The position numbers and the translations under genes are program-made. This document shows positions 55,414-64,000 of a DNA stretch of 64,000 bases, piece by piece (position 1 is the first letter of the stretch; each line of letters starts with the position of its first letter). Location of the stretch: positions 402,206 to 466,205 of the forward strand of contig CAXNMJ010000001.1 in NCBI GenBank assembly GCA_964203655.1, written 5' to 3'. A model generated the notes under the pieces. The model saw only the letters and a list, made by a program, of their open reading frames with translations. It had not been told where the DNA came from and did not search any database. This DNA comes from BACL27 sp947488385 (lineage in GTDB: Bacteria > Actinomycetota > Acidimicrobiia > Acidimicrobiales > Ilumatobacteraceae).

Positions 55414-56274
55414 ATGGCTTCATTTAAAATTGTCTCGTACAACATCCAATATTCACTTGGTGCCGACAACAAATACGACATCAAGCGTTGCCTTGATGCA
55501 GTTCGCGATGCCGACATAATCTGCCTGCAGGAGATCGACCGCAATTGGCGACGCACCCACATGGCCGACCAGTTTGCCCAAGTACAGGCACTAATGCCCG
55601 ATCGCTATTGCGCTTTTGGGCCATCACTCGATGTCGATGCGAGCGCCATCAATCCAGATGGATCAATTGAAAATCGTCGCCGACAGAGCGGACAAATGAC
55701 AATAAGTCACTTCCCGATTGCATCATCACGCCCGATTCATCTGCCAAAAGACGACACGGGCGACGCCATGAATAGTTGGTCAGCGGCACTTGAGACCGTG
55801 ATCATGACACCAGAAAAACCTGTGCGAGTAATCAACTTGCACCTCACAGATATCTCAGAAACAAACCGTGTTTCGCAGATTTCCGCGCTGATCAAGCATT
55901 GCGAGAACGCCACGATTGAAGGCGGCGCATGGAACGGCAAAGAATGGGATGAAACGTCGCGCGAACACTGGCAACTCAACGACCCCGTTCCGCCGATGCC
56001 TGCCGAAATGATCTTCACTGGCGACTTCAACGACGAACCAAATTCGCGCACCTATGAGATAATGCTTCGCGCGAAATTTCGCGATACCTGGCAACCAAAT
56101 AAGAACTCGGGTACTGGCGTAACTTTCAAGACAAATCCCGAACAAGGCACCGACAGCGACATGCGCATCGACTTCATTTTTGCATCACCGCAATTCGAAA
56201 TTGTTGAATCACATATTGACGAATTGACGGGCGCGTCTGACCACCAACCCGTTTGGGCAACCCTTCGCGTTTAA
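55414..56274 (+). CDS. Endonuclease/exonuclease/phosphatase family protein
   Basis: A 286-residue metal-dependent phosphodiesterase fold protein. The catalytic motifs are visible: YNIQYSLG, CLQEIDRNW (metal Glu), GDFNDEPNS (metal Asp and Asn) and SDHQPVWATL (catalytic His). No signal peptide. Members hydrolyse nucleic acids or phospholipid-type phosphodiesters, and the substrate here is unknown. It is monocistronic and followed by the HU gene. Confidence 0.85.
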   Translation: MASFKIVSYNIQYSLGADNKYDIKRCLDAVRDADIICLQEIDRNWRRTHMADQFAQVQALMPDRYCAFGPSLDVDASAINPDGSIENRRRQSGQMTISHFPIASSRPIHLPKDDTGDAMNSWSAALETVIMTPEKPVRVINLHLTDISETNRVSQISALIKHCENATIEGGAWNGKEWDETSREHWQLNDPVPPMPAEMIFTGDFNDEPNSRTYEIMLRAKFRDTWQPNKNSGTGVTFKTNPEQGTDSDMRIDFIFASPQFEIVESHIDELTGASDHQPVWATLRV

Positions 56275-56360
56275 GCCTCTAAACAGCACGATTTAGCCCA
56301 AAATAAGCCTTTTCGGGTAATCCACCAATTTGCACTGACCATCTAATACCTTTGAGGCAT

Positions 56361-56726
56361 ATGAAAAAACGTGACCTCATCCAAGCAGTAGCTATCCACG
56401 CCGACGTCGACAAGAAGACAGCAACTGCTGTCGTCGAAGGCACAATTGACGTAATCTTGGCCTCAGTTGCCAAAGGTGACGTCGTGAACATTTCGGGCTT
56501 TGCGAAATTCGCAAAGAAGTACCGACCAGCACGCATGGCGCGTAACCCGGCAACCGGTGAGCAAGTTCATGTCAAGGCAAAGACTGTTGCCAAGATCACT
56601 GCATTGAAGGGCTTCAAAGACATCGCACTCGGTGTTGCAAAAGCACCAAAAATCATCACAGTGCGCAAACCTGTTGCTCCTGCAAAGCCAGCAGCAAAAA
56701 AACCAGCCGCTAAAAAGAAGCGCTAG
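56361..56726 (+). CDS. hup: HU family DNA-binding protein with basic tail
   Basis: A 121-residue nucleoid protein. Residues 1-90 are the HU fold (MKKRDLIQAVAIHADVDKKTATAVVEGTIDVILASVAKGD, GFAKFAKKYRPARMARNPATGEQV) with the proline-bearing DNA arm. The last 30 residues are a Lys/Ala/Pro tail (PAKPAAKKPAAKKKR) as in the HupB proteins of actinobacteria, which bind and bend DNA and organise the chromosome. ATG 56361 has a GAGG ribosome site just upstream. A terminator follows. Confidence 0.92.
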   Translation: MKKRDLIQAVAIHADVDKKTATAVVEGTIDVILASVAKGDVVNISGFAKFAKKYRPARMARNPATGEQVHVKAKTVAKITALKGFKDIALGVAKAPKIITVRKPVAPAKPAAKKPAAKKKR

Positions 56727-56730
56727 TTAA

Positions 56731-56774
56731 AGTCCGACACTGTCGGACTAATTGCTAAACCCGCACGTGCGGGT
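56731..56774 (+). terminator. Hairpins after the HU gene
   Basis: Two stems follow the HU stop: AGTCCGA/TCGGACT around CACTG (56731-56749) and the perfect 16-bp palindrome ACCCGCACGTGCGGGT (56759-56774). There is no clean T run right after the second stem, though GGGTTTTT occurs about 35 bases later and can pair with AAACCC. Probably a bidirectional terminator between convergent genes. Confidence 0.5.
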
Positions 56775-56791
56775 CGGCGCATGCCCCGAAA

Positions 56792-57790
56792 TTATGGGCG
56801 GGTTTTTGGTGACTCGGTTTTTCTTGGGTCGCTAATTACAACGCCGTCAAGCACTTTGTCGATTGCCTTCAAGGTGTCGGCATCAAGAACCACGCCAGCA
56901 GCCTTGACATTGTCGTCGAGTTGCTCGGGTCGGGTTGCGCCAACAATCGCTGATGCCACGTTCTTATTTTGCAACGTCCAGGCGATTGACATTTGCGCCA
57001 TCGTGATGCCGGCTTTTTCAGCAATCGGCTTGAGTTGTTGCACACGAGTCAAAACATCATCATTGAGCCAGCGTGCAATAAAGTTTTTGCCGCTCAGTTC
57101 ATCGGTTGCGCGTGAGCCAGCCGGTGGTGGTTGACCTGGCAAATATTTGCCGCTCAAAACACCTTGCGCCATCGGCGACCAAACAATTTGCGACATGCCG
57201 GCATCTTGCGAAGCTGGAATAACTTCTTGTTCAATCACGCGCCACAACATCGAATATTGCGGCTGATTCGAAATGAATGGAACTTTTAATTCGCGCGCGA
57301 GTGCCGCACCGCGAGTGATCTGGTCTGCATCCCATTCTGAGACACCTATATATAGGGCCTTGCCTTGGCGCACGATGTCGGCAAATGCAAGCATCGTCTC
57401 TTCGAGCGGAGTCTCAACATCAAAGCGATGCGCCTGATACAGATCTACGTGGTCGAGATTCATGCGTTTGAGCGATCCGTGGATTGAATCCATAATGTGC
57501 TTGCGCGACAAACCGCGATCGTTGACGCCCGCACCAGTCGGCCAATAGACCTTGGTGAAAACTTCGATACTTTGGCGTGGCACACCGGCAAGCGCACGAC
57601 CCAAAACTTCTTCGGCACGAGTGCCTGCGTAAACATCGGCCGTGTCGAAAGTTGTGATGCCAAGATCAAGTGCGCGCTTGACGCACGCGTTGGCGGCATC
57701 TTCTTCAACTTGACTGCCGTGGGTTATCCAGTTGCCGTAACTGATCGCTGAGACTTTGAAGCCGCTATTGCCGAGATATCTAAATTCCAT
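56792..57790 (-). CDS. Aldo/keto reductase
   Basis: A 332-residue (beta/alpha)8 NADPH oxidoreductase of the Kv-beta/YhdN-like branch. Catalytic residues appear in order: Asp/Tyr in FDTADVYAGTRAEEVLGRAL, Lys in EVFTKVYWP and His in DLYQAHRFD. The NADP-binding end is seen in ASAIVGATRPEQL. It reduces aldehydes or ketones in the cytoplasm; the substrate is unknown. It is convergent with the HU gene. Confidence 0.88.
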   Translation of the reverse strand: MEFRYLGNSGFKVSAISYGNWITHGSQVEEDAANACVKRALDLGITTFDTADVYAGTRAEEVLGRALAGVPRQSIEVFTKVYWPTGAGVNDRGLSRKHIMDSIHGSLKRMNLDHVDLYQAHRFDVETPLEETMLAFADIVRQGKALYIGVSEWDADQITRGAALARELKVPFISNQPQYSMLWRVIEQEVIPASQDAGMSQIVWSPMAQGVLSGKYLPGQPPPAGSRATDELSGKNFIARWLNDDVLTRVQQLKPIAEKAGITMAQMSIAWTLQNKNVASAIVGATRPEQLDDNVKAAGVVLDADTLKAIDKVLDGVVISDPRKTESPKTRP

Positions 57791-57856
57791 GGCTTTAACC
57801 TACTTGCCCACGGGTTATTGACCTACATAATGTTGCTCAGGCGACATTTGTAGACC

Positions 57857-57862
57857 TAGCCT
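57857..57862 (+). promoter_or_regulatory. -10 box of a probable leaderless promoter (small ORF)
   Basis: TAGCCT then six bases then GTG at 57869, identical in sequence and spacing to the box before the ABC exporter at 9992. Confidence 0.42.
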
Positions 57863-57868
57863 GACTCT

Positions 57869-58081
57869 GTGTACAAAGTACGCGACCTAGTGCCGGGCGA
57901 CATCGAATTGGCCTCGCAACGTGCGGCGAGCATTGCTTTTGATCGGGCTCGAAAGGGCATTGAGCCAAGCCACATCACGAGCTATGACTTTGTGCAGTCG
58001 ATCTCAAGAACAAATGCGTCTATTACTTCACAAATCGCCAAGCAGTTCGCTGAAGAGTCAAAGAAATTTGGGCGCGCTTAA
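57869..58081 (+). CDS. Hypothetical protein, 70 aa
   Basis: A small soluble, mostly helical protein (MYKVRDLVPGDIELASQRAA ... QIAKQFAEESKKFGRA) with no membrane segment, cysteine or recognised motif. Coding status rests on the TAGCCT box six bases before the GTG, an amino-acid make-up typical of a real protein, and no better frame on either strand. It is divergent from the aldo/keto reductase. Function unknown. Confidence 0.5.
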   Translation: MYKVRDLVPGDIELASQRAASIAFDRARKGIEPSHITSYDFVQSISRTNASITSQIAKQFAEESKKFGRA

Positions 58082-58093
58082 AAATTTGATTTC

Positions 58094-58225
58094 TTATTCG
58101 CGATAGCGGCTAAGAATCCGTCGACGACGCTCGGTCTCATTTCGACGATGTCGAAGCGATTGCGCAGCCAAACCAGCCAGAACCGCAATTGACAGCGAAA
58201 CCAACGTGATCATCCAAATATCCAT
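58094..58225 (-). CDS. Small single-pass membrane protein, 43 aa
   Basis: ATG 58225 begins 6 bp after the reconstructed stop of the giant surface-protein gene. The product is MDIWMITLVSLSIAVLAGLA followed by a strongly basic tail RHRRNETERRRRILSRYRE. One hydrophobic helix plus an Arg-rich cytoplasmic tail suggests a membrane micro-protein, perhaps a partner of the large protein. No family recognised. Confidence 0.5.
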   Translation of the reverse strand: MDIWMITLVSLSIAVLAGLAAQSLRHRRNETERRRRILSRYRE

Positions 58226-58231
58226 ATTGCG

Positions 58232-61200
58232 TTAAAGAATTTCCCAGATATTGAGCACGACTAGAACGCCAATTATTAGCAGCGCTGTGCCGAGCAGTTT
58301 GGTGACGATAGTTGAAGGCCATGGTCGGCTCGATCGCGCGAACCAGCCGACAGCACCGAGTGCAAGACCAGGTATACCCAGCAACACGAAACCGAATTTG
58401 ATCATGTCGGCGGGGTTGTCAACTTGTGCGGCGACTAATCGAACCCCACCATTTAGCAACGAACAGCATCAACACAACTTTGAAAATGCCGCGCGGCAAG
58501 TATCTGTGAACCGTGCGCATGTCAGGCAGTTTGTCGGCGCCAAGCCCCACAAGTTTCGGCACCAAATAAAGCACCCCGCCAAGCCACAACGCCCAGTTGT
58601 TACCGATGAACACAACAGCAACAAACATGTAGACACCGGTGCGCACGATCGCCGAAAAGATTTGTTGAAGCAAAGTCGGTTCGGGTAGCGGTTCGCGGGT
58701 CAACGCTTTGAGACGCACAGGCGTTACAGCAACAGCGAAGTTTTCTAACACGAAACGAACAGCGAGCGCCACCAACACAACCACCCGCACATGGTTCACA
58801 TAGCCAGCCGACAGCGAGTTGAAACCAGTCAAACCAGGCAACGCCGAATACATCGACCCCGCCACCCAAGCACCAAACAACACGATCAACACAAAATCAA
58901 CGCAACGATCCCAAACAATCTGGGCGCTACCACCACGAACCCGTCTGAACGGTCGAACCGCACCAGCAATTAACGGTGCAGCGAAACAAAACACCCACAC
59001 ACCCAACAAACCACGAACCGAATCACCCGACACCACCCCACCACCAAAACCGACAGCCAAACCAAACACGAGCGCAGCAACAAAACCACTGAACGCATCA
59101 AACACACCCAACACCACAAGAGCCGACAACCACAACAACGACGGCATCACCGCATCAAAACCAGAACTCGACGCCGCACCAACACCAAAACCCGCACCAA
59201 CAAACGGCAACACCAACCACAACACACCCAACAACGAACGCAAATAAACACCATCACCAAACACACGCGCCAACATCGGCGACAAACCAACCACACCACG
59301 AGACGCACCAACCGACACACGATCAACCACATCAACCACCAACACCGGCAAACGATCACGAACACGATCAACACCAACCGAACCAAAAGCAACCGAAACC
59401 TCAGCAACCTCAGCCGACTCACGCTCATCATCTTCTTCTTCACGTTTACGGCCAGATACGCCACCCATACCGCTTGTTGCCCCAACTACGCCAAGCAACG
59501 CGACCAACTCGGCTACAAGAGTCAAAACAGTGCGCGGTTGGTTCAGTGGGTCATAAGGCGCCGGCCCCTCATTGGGCAACACTTCGATCGACAAAGAAAC
59601 CGATCTAACCTCTCCGTCTGGCGACAAACCGTTAATTTGTGCAGTATGCAAACCAACTTTCACATCATTGCCAATCGGATGATCTGCAGCAAACGAACCA
59701 TCAGCACGAACTTCAAGCACCCCAAGTTCACGCGGCGACGAGAATAACCAAGTTTTCGCCACCGAATTAGCGGCAAAACCCTCACCCGAGACAGAAATAA
59801 AATTGTCGTGTCGCACCACGATTGCGCCGTTGGTGCCAAGCTGAATTGGTGAACCGTTACTGTCACGACTCGCAATCGTCAAGTTAAAACCTTGATTCGA
59901 TTGCAGGCGCACTGCCGAATTGTTCACCGTGACAATCTCCATTGCCTTCGATTGAGCGTCGTCCAAAAATACGACGTTGCCGACACGCGGATCATCAACC
60001 ACACCACGAATCACAATCGGCAACGTTGCGTCCTGACTTTCACCCGACAGCACTGCCGCAACATCGTCAAGGTCGGGTGTTCGCGCCACAGTGAACGCCG
60101 AAACAGCATCGGCAACCTCAGCAGCTGAGGCTTGGGGGTTATTCAACACCGCTTCTACAGCCCGCTGAGCGTCGAGAATACCTTCAACAGAAATACTTTT
60201 GGCCTCAGCGATGCCGGTTTTAAGTTCGGTGACTCTTTCTTCCGCCTTGGCGATCTGCTCAGGTGAAGCGTCGTTGGTTTTCAGTCGCTCGACGATACGT
60301 ATCGCATCATTTACAGCAACAGCCAACGCCGACTTCGGATCAATCACCGACAAACGTAAATCAGCCAATGCCATTTGCGCCGACGCGATGTCACTAGTTG
60401 CGGCTTGCTTCGCTGTTTCTAAAGCTTTTTCCGCTTGCGACAAATTAGTCACCGTGCGTTGCGTGATTGTCGTAACTGGCGAAACTAAAGTCGACGGTGA
60501 CGCCAACGCAATCGTCGATGAGGTGCTCGATGATGCACTAACTGATGTGCTCGGCGAAGTTGATCGAGTTACAGTCGTAACTGGCGCAAGCGGCACCAAC
60601 GGTTTGAACACGGTAGTTGTCGTTGCCGCACGAGCGATTGTGGTCGAAGTAATCGAAGACGAATTTGTGGCAGTCGAAGTCGATGTCGCTGAACTTGGGC
60701 GCCGCGCGACAGTCGTTGATGTCGTCGTGGTTGTTCGTCGTGGACGAGAGATCGTTGTCGTTGTTATATTGCCAAGAGTTGTCGGCACAACAGCAGGCAC
60801 AGTCGACGAAGTCGTCGTAGTCGTAGACGTCGTGGTCGTAGACGTCGTCGTGCCTGAACTTGGGCCACCAGATGCACCGCCACCCGACGCAGGCACGGTG
60901 GTGGTCGTTGGCGTCGGCACGTTGTTTGTCACCGCCGTCGCGGCCAGCGTTGCGGCATCGTTGCCAGCAGAGTCCTGCACCGCATTCGCATCATTACTTC
61001 CCGAAGGATCCGTATACGCAACCGTCACCGACTGACCCGAACCAACAGCCGAAGCCAACGTCAACACCACCGTCGAACCCGACACCACCGCACTCGAAAC
61101 ACTGCGCGACGAACCACCCACCACAACAGCAAACGCAGAAGCACTAGCAGTCGTCGCCGACAACGCCTCCGAATACGTCAACGTAATCGTGGTGCCATCA

Positions 61201-64000
61201 GCACTCGTTGCAGCAGAAACAAACGTCGGTGTGCGTGTATCAACAGTCGAACTATTGGTTACTGAAGTTGTAGAAATACTGCCAACATCGTTACCAATTG
61301 AGTCCTGCACCGCATTCGTGTCGTTGCCATTGGTTGGGTCGGTGTATGCAAACGTCACCGTGTCACCGCGCTGAATAGCCGGCGAAACCGCCAACACCAC
61401 CGTCGAACCCGAAACCGTGACCGAGCTTGGAGTAACCGCAGTGCCATTCACCACCACCGAAAATGCTCCAGCAGCAGCGGTTGTTGATGACAATGCTTCA
61501 CCAAATGTCAACGTCACCTGATCGCCTGCGGAGTTTGTTGCGGCTGAAACAAACGACGGCGACACACTGTCGGCATTGTTCGTTACTGAAGTTGCAGAAA
61601 GCGACGCGGCATCATTACCCGCAGAGTCCTGCACCGCATTCGCATCATTACTTCCCGACGGGTCGGTGTACGCAACAGTCACTGACTCACCCGTGGCCAC
61701 TGCCGAAGCCAGCGTCAGTTCGACTGTTGAACCAGAAACCGCGACACTCGAAACACTGCGCGACGAACCACCCACCACAACAGCAAACGCAGAAGCACTA
61801 GCAGTCGTCGCCGACAACGCCTCCGAATATGTCAAAATCACTTTTGTGCCCGCCGTATTTACCGCAGCAGACACAAACGTCGGTGCAGTTGCGTCAGCTT
61901 CCAAAACTGAATCCACCAACCACATCGACTGGGTTCAATCGTTGCGTAGTTGTTCCGTCACCCACCTGACCCTGGGACATTTGAGCCCCAACACTGGATT
62001 GCTCCTGTATCCAAAAAGGACACACGTTAGATACTCGCCAACCGACACGGCAGTTGCTCCGCTCAACAAGTTTGTGGATTGATCCGTACCGGTCGACAAA
62101 ACATTTACTGGTGTTGTGCGATAAGCACTTGCTCCGTCGCCATTGTATGGATTACCCCAACACTTCACGCCGCCCGAAGACATCCGTGCACAGGTGTGGT
62201 GGTACCCAACACTGACAGCCGAAACTCCAGTGAGCGTGACAGGGCTACTCGATGGAGTTCCAGAGGCCAATACATCAACGGGCCATTTACTTCCCAGTTT
62301 GTGACCACTCGGGCTGGGTACAACTTCGGTCGGTTCCGTACCGTTACCCAATGTCGTTGAGTTGCTATTTGGCCAGCTGACTCCCCAACATTTTGCTGTA
62401 CCTGAATTTGTGACAGCACATGTCATGTGCTTTCCACCCGAGATTGCACTAATTCCACTCAAAAGGTTTTGTGATTGATCTGTTCCAGAAGTGACAACGT
62501 TTACCGGAGCAGACTTACTAGTAGTTGTCCCGTCACCGAGCGCACCATATGTGTTGAAACCCCAACACTTCACTCCACCATTCACCATTAGCGCACATAC
62601 ATGGGACGTAGCGTCCGAGAATGCAAATGCTGCAGAAACTGCAGTCACTCCACGCAATGGACTTGAATCGGTAGAACTCGTCACAACATCAACTGGTGTC
62701 GATCGATCTGTCGTTGTTCCATCACCTAACTGTCCGTTGGAATTTTTACCCCAACACTTCACTCCACCGTTAACTATCAGAGGCGCACGAAGTCATAAAC
62801 CCACCAGCACTAATTGCGGCGACACCGCTTGTCAATCCCGTTACATCTGTTGGAGTAGTTCTTGCAGAGCCCGTTCCGTTTTCTCCGAACGTATTTGACC
62901 CCCAGCACTTCACCCCACCAGATGAAGTAAGGGCACATGTGTGTGCTGTTCCGCCGTCGATTGCGACAGCATTGGTCAAACCACTGACGTCAACAGGAGA
63001 TGTGGCATTTACCCGTTTCTTGTCCATTACCTAGTCGGCCCGACCCAGCCAATCCCCAGCACTTCGCGCCTCCACCTGGCGTAAGTGCACACGAGTGCGT
63101 CGTTCCAACAGACATCAAATTTTGAGAACCCACTGTGTGATTGTTGGCTGAAGTTGCGCTTAACGAAGCAGCATCGTTACCCGACGCGTCTTGCACGGCA
63201 TTCGCATCATCTCCACCCGAAGGGTCGGTGTACGCAACAGTCACTGACTGACCCATTGTTACTGCAGACGAAAGCGTCAACACCATTGTTGAGCCAGCAG
63301 CGGCAACACTGCTTACCGACCTCGAAGCCCCAGCAACCGTTACTGCAAAGCTTGACGCACTCGCAGTAGTGGCCGACAGCGCCTCTGAAAATTGCAGAAT
63401 CAATTGAGTTCCCGCAGAATTAACTGCCGCAGCACTAAATGTTGGCGACGATGTATCGGCACCAAAACTCAATCCGCCTACGACATCAACTGGTGTTGAT
63501 CGATCTGTCGTGGTTCCGTCACCAAGCCGCCCATTGTTTACGTCCCCAGCATTTGATGGCGCCTGTTGCTAGCAATGCACAGGTGTGCCACCTTCCGGTG
63601 GTGATGGCGGCGACACCATTATCAAGGCCACTTACCTGCGTAGGTGTGGTTCGCGAAGTAGAAGTGCCGTCACCAATCTTTCCGTAGCGTACCAGTACCC
63701 CAACATTTCACTGCACCAGTTGCGAGCAGCGCACAACTGTGATCGGAAGCGATGGCGATGGCGGCGACGCCGCTAGTGAGTCCGCTGACTTGCGTTGGTG
63801 TATTTCGCGTGGTGGTGGAGCCGTCACCAAGCTGTCCCGCATGGTTGTAGCCCCAGCATTTCACTGCACCAGTTGCGAGCAATGCACATGTGTGAAAGTC
63901 ACCTGTGGTGATGGCGGTGACACCGCTATCGAGGCCGCTTACTTGTGTTGGTGTAAGTCGATCGGTAGTGGAGCCGTCACCAAGTCTTCCTTGGAGATTA
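58232..64000 (-). CDS. Giant RCC1/SwmB-repeat surface protein with polytopic membrane C-terminus, partial, many frameshifts
   Basis: The gene enters from the right edge. From the N-terminal side it shows RCC1-like repeats (HTCALLATGAVKCWGYNHAGQLGDGS type) to about 63.5 kb, one SwmB-type bacterial-adhesin domain (63.13-63.47 kb), more RCC1 repeats to about 61.95 kb, three SwmB domains of about 105 residues each (61.9-60.9 kb), a Thr/Ser/Val-rich linker (60.9-60.4 kb), a helical region, a beta domain, and about ten transmembrane helices from 59.5 kb to the end. RCC1 blades form a beta-propeller binding surface. Breaks occur near 63690, 63545, 63010, 62790, 62020, 61970 and 61900, and at 58444-58447 (GGGG), after which the frame continues as VRLVAAQVDNPADMIKFGF to the stop at 58232. 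No enzyme motif is recognised. Confidence 0.7.
58981..59400. other. Compositionally extreme segment: about 3% T on the plus strand
   Basis: I count 13 T in these 420 bases; on the coding (minus) strand this means A is nearly absent. It corresponds to the membrane-helix part of the giant surface protein, whose codons are almost all GTG, GTT, GGT, TTG, TTT and GCG types. The neighbouring genes do not show this skew. Confidence 0.85.
60428..60920 (-). repeat. Thr/Ser/Val low-complexity linker of the giant surface protein
   Basis: About 165 codons encode mostly T, S, V, A and P (runs such as TTTSTTTTSTTTTTSS), built from near-repeats of GTCGT/ACGAC on the plus strand. It is probably an extended stalk through the cell wall and a likely glycosylation region. 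Confidence 0.75.
61091..61829. repeat. Two identical 85-bp copies in neighbouring SwmB domains
   Basis: Bases 61091-61175 and 61745-61829 are identical over 85 bp, 654 bp apart (a multiple of three), in SwmB domains 3 and 1 of the giant protein. The middle domain is clearly diverged. Another block near 60966-61003 is repeated at 61620-61657 with the same offset. This suggests recent duplication or gene conversion. Confidence 0.85.

Noticed and set aside
60199..61035. A 278-codon open frame on the plus strand opposite the Thr-rich linker
   Set aside because: It is the low-complexity mirror of the linker (Val/Asp/Thr runs) and has no family-like sequence.
1..64000. CRISPR arrays, insertion sequences, prophage, integrase sites, riboswitches, rRNA
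   Set aside because: I saw no regularly spaced repeats, transposase or phage structural genes, no conserved riboswitch-like leader and no rRNA sequence. The YqaJ gene alone is not enough to call a prophage.

Overview
The window reads as a gene-dense chromosomal contig from an actinobacterium, most likely a lineage near class Acidimicrobiia (aquatic, Ilumatobacter-like). I infer this from the gene set (a HupB-like HU with a Lys/Ala tail, a mycoredoxin, haem ABC transport with secreted haem-binding-type proteins, RCC1 and SwmB surface repeats), the frequent GTG starts, and the many TANNNT boxes sitting 6-8 nt before start codons, as in actinobacterial leaderless promoters. Base composition is moderate, not the high GC of Streptomyces. 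I see no IS element, prophage, rRNA or CRISPR array. There is one tRNA (Arg, anticodon TCG). No gap over 300 bases lacks a gene.

Layout. 1-8.4 kb: the start of a molybdopterin oxidoreductase, an MFS exporter, an amidase, two tail-to-tail PD-(D/E)XK nuclease genes (YqaJ-type and DUF2779) and an arylsulfatase. 8.5-18.9 kb: tRNA-Arg, NDH-2, an ABC exporter, an SMP-30 lactonase, a carotenoid oxygenase, an amidinohydrolase, a histidine phosphatase with a kinase-like phosphotransferase, a pentapeptide lipoprotein, MscS and an M23 protein. 18.9-28.3 kb: a sulfatase followed by a complete histidine-utilisation cluster hutD-hutU-hutF-def-hutI-desaturase-hutH, with a peptide deformylase homologue where a HutG function would be expected. 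28.3-32.7 kb: two secreted neocarzinostatin-like proteins and the haem transporter hmuTUV. 32.7-40.4 kb: mycoredoxin, a GlcD-type oxidase, a homocysteine methyltransferase family protein, DUF4395, AlkB-like, small membrane proteins, DUF2071, an alpha/beta hydrolase and an S51-CysS fusion. 40.4-45 kb: a Zn/Mn ABC transporter and two Gfo/Idh/MocA dehydrogenases. 45.1-49.6 kb: a DmdA-like demethylase with DUF1326 and DUF2182 on one strand, and an XRE regulator plus an AcuI-like reductase on the other, with a palindrome filling the 24-bp gap between the two arms. 49.6-58.2 kb: class I aldolase, a peptide ABC transporter, an endonuclease/exonuclease/phosphatase, HU, an aldo/keto reductase and small ORFs. 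58.2-64 kb: one giant RCC1/SwmB/Thr-rich/polytopic membrane protein running off the right edge.

About twenty genes or gene parts are interrupted by single-base frame changes, many in short homopolymers, with both halves otherwise well conserved. This looks more like residual long-read assembly error than gene decay, so I annotate reconstructed full-length genes and give the break points. The break density is highest in the RCC1 repeats near the right end.

The most interesting points are a putative DMSP module (dmdA operon and acuI around a shared palindromic operator with mirror-image leaderless promoters), a peptide deformylase locked into the hut operon as a candidate N-formylglutamate deformylase, the S51/CysS-tail fusion, the haem locus with a candidate operator, and the giant membrane-anchored RCC1/SwmB protein with a nearly T-free 420-bp segment.
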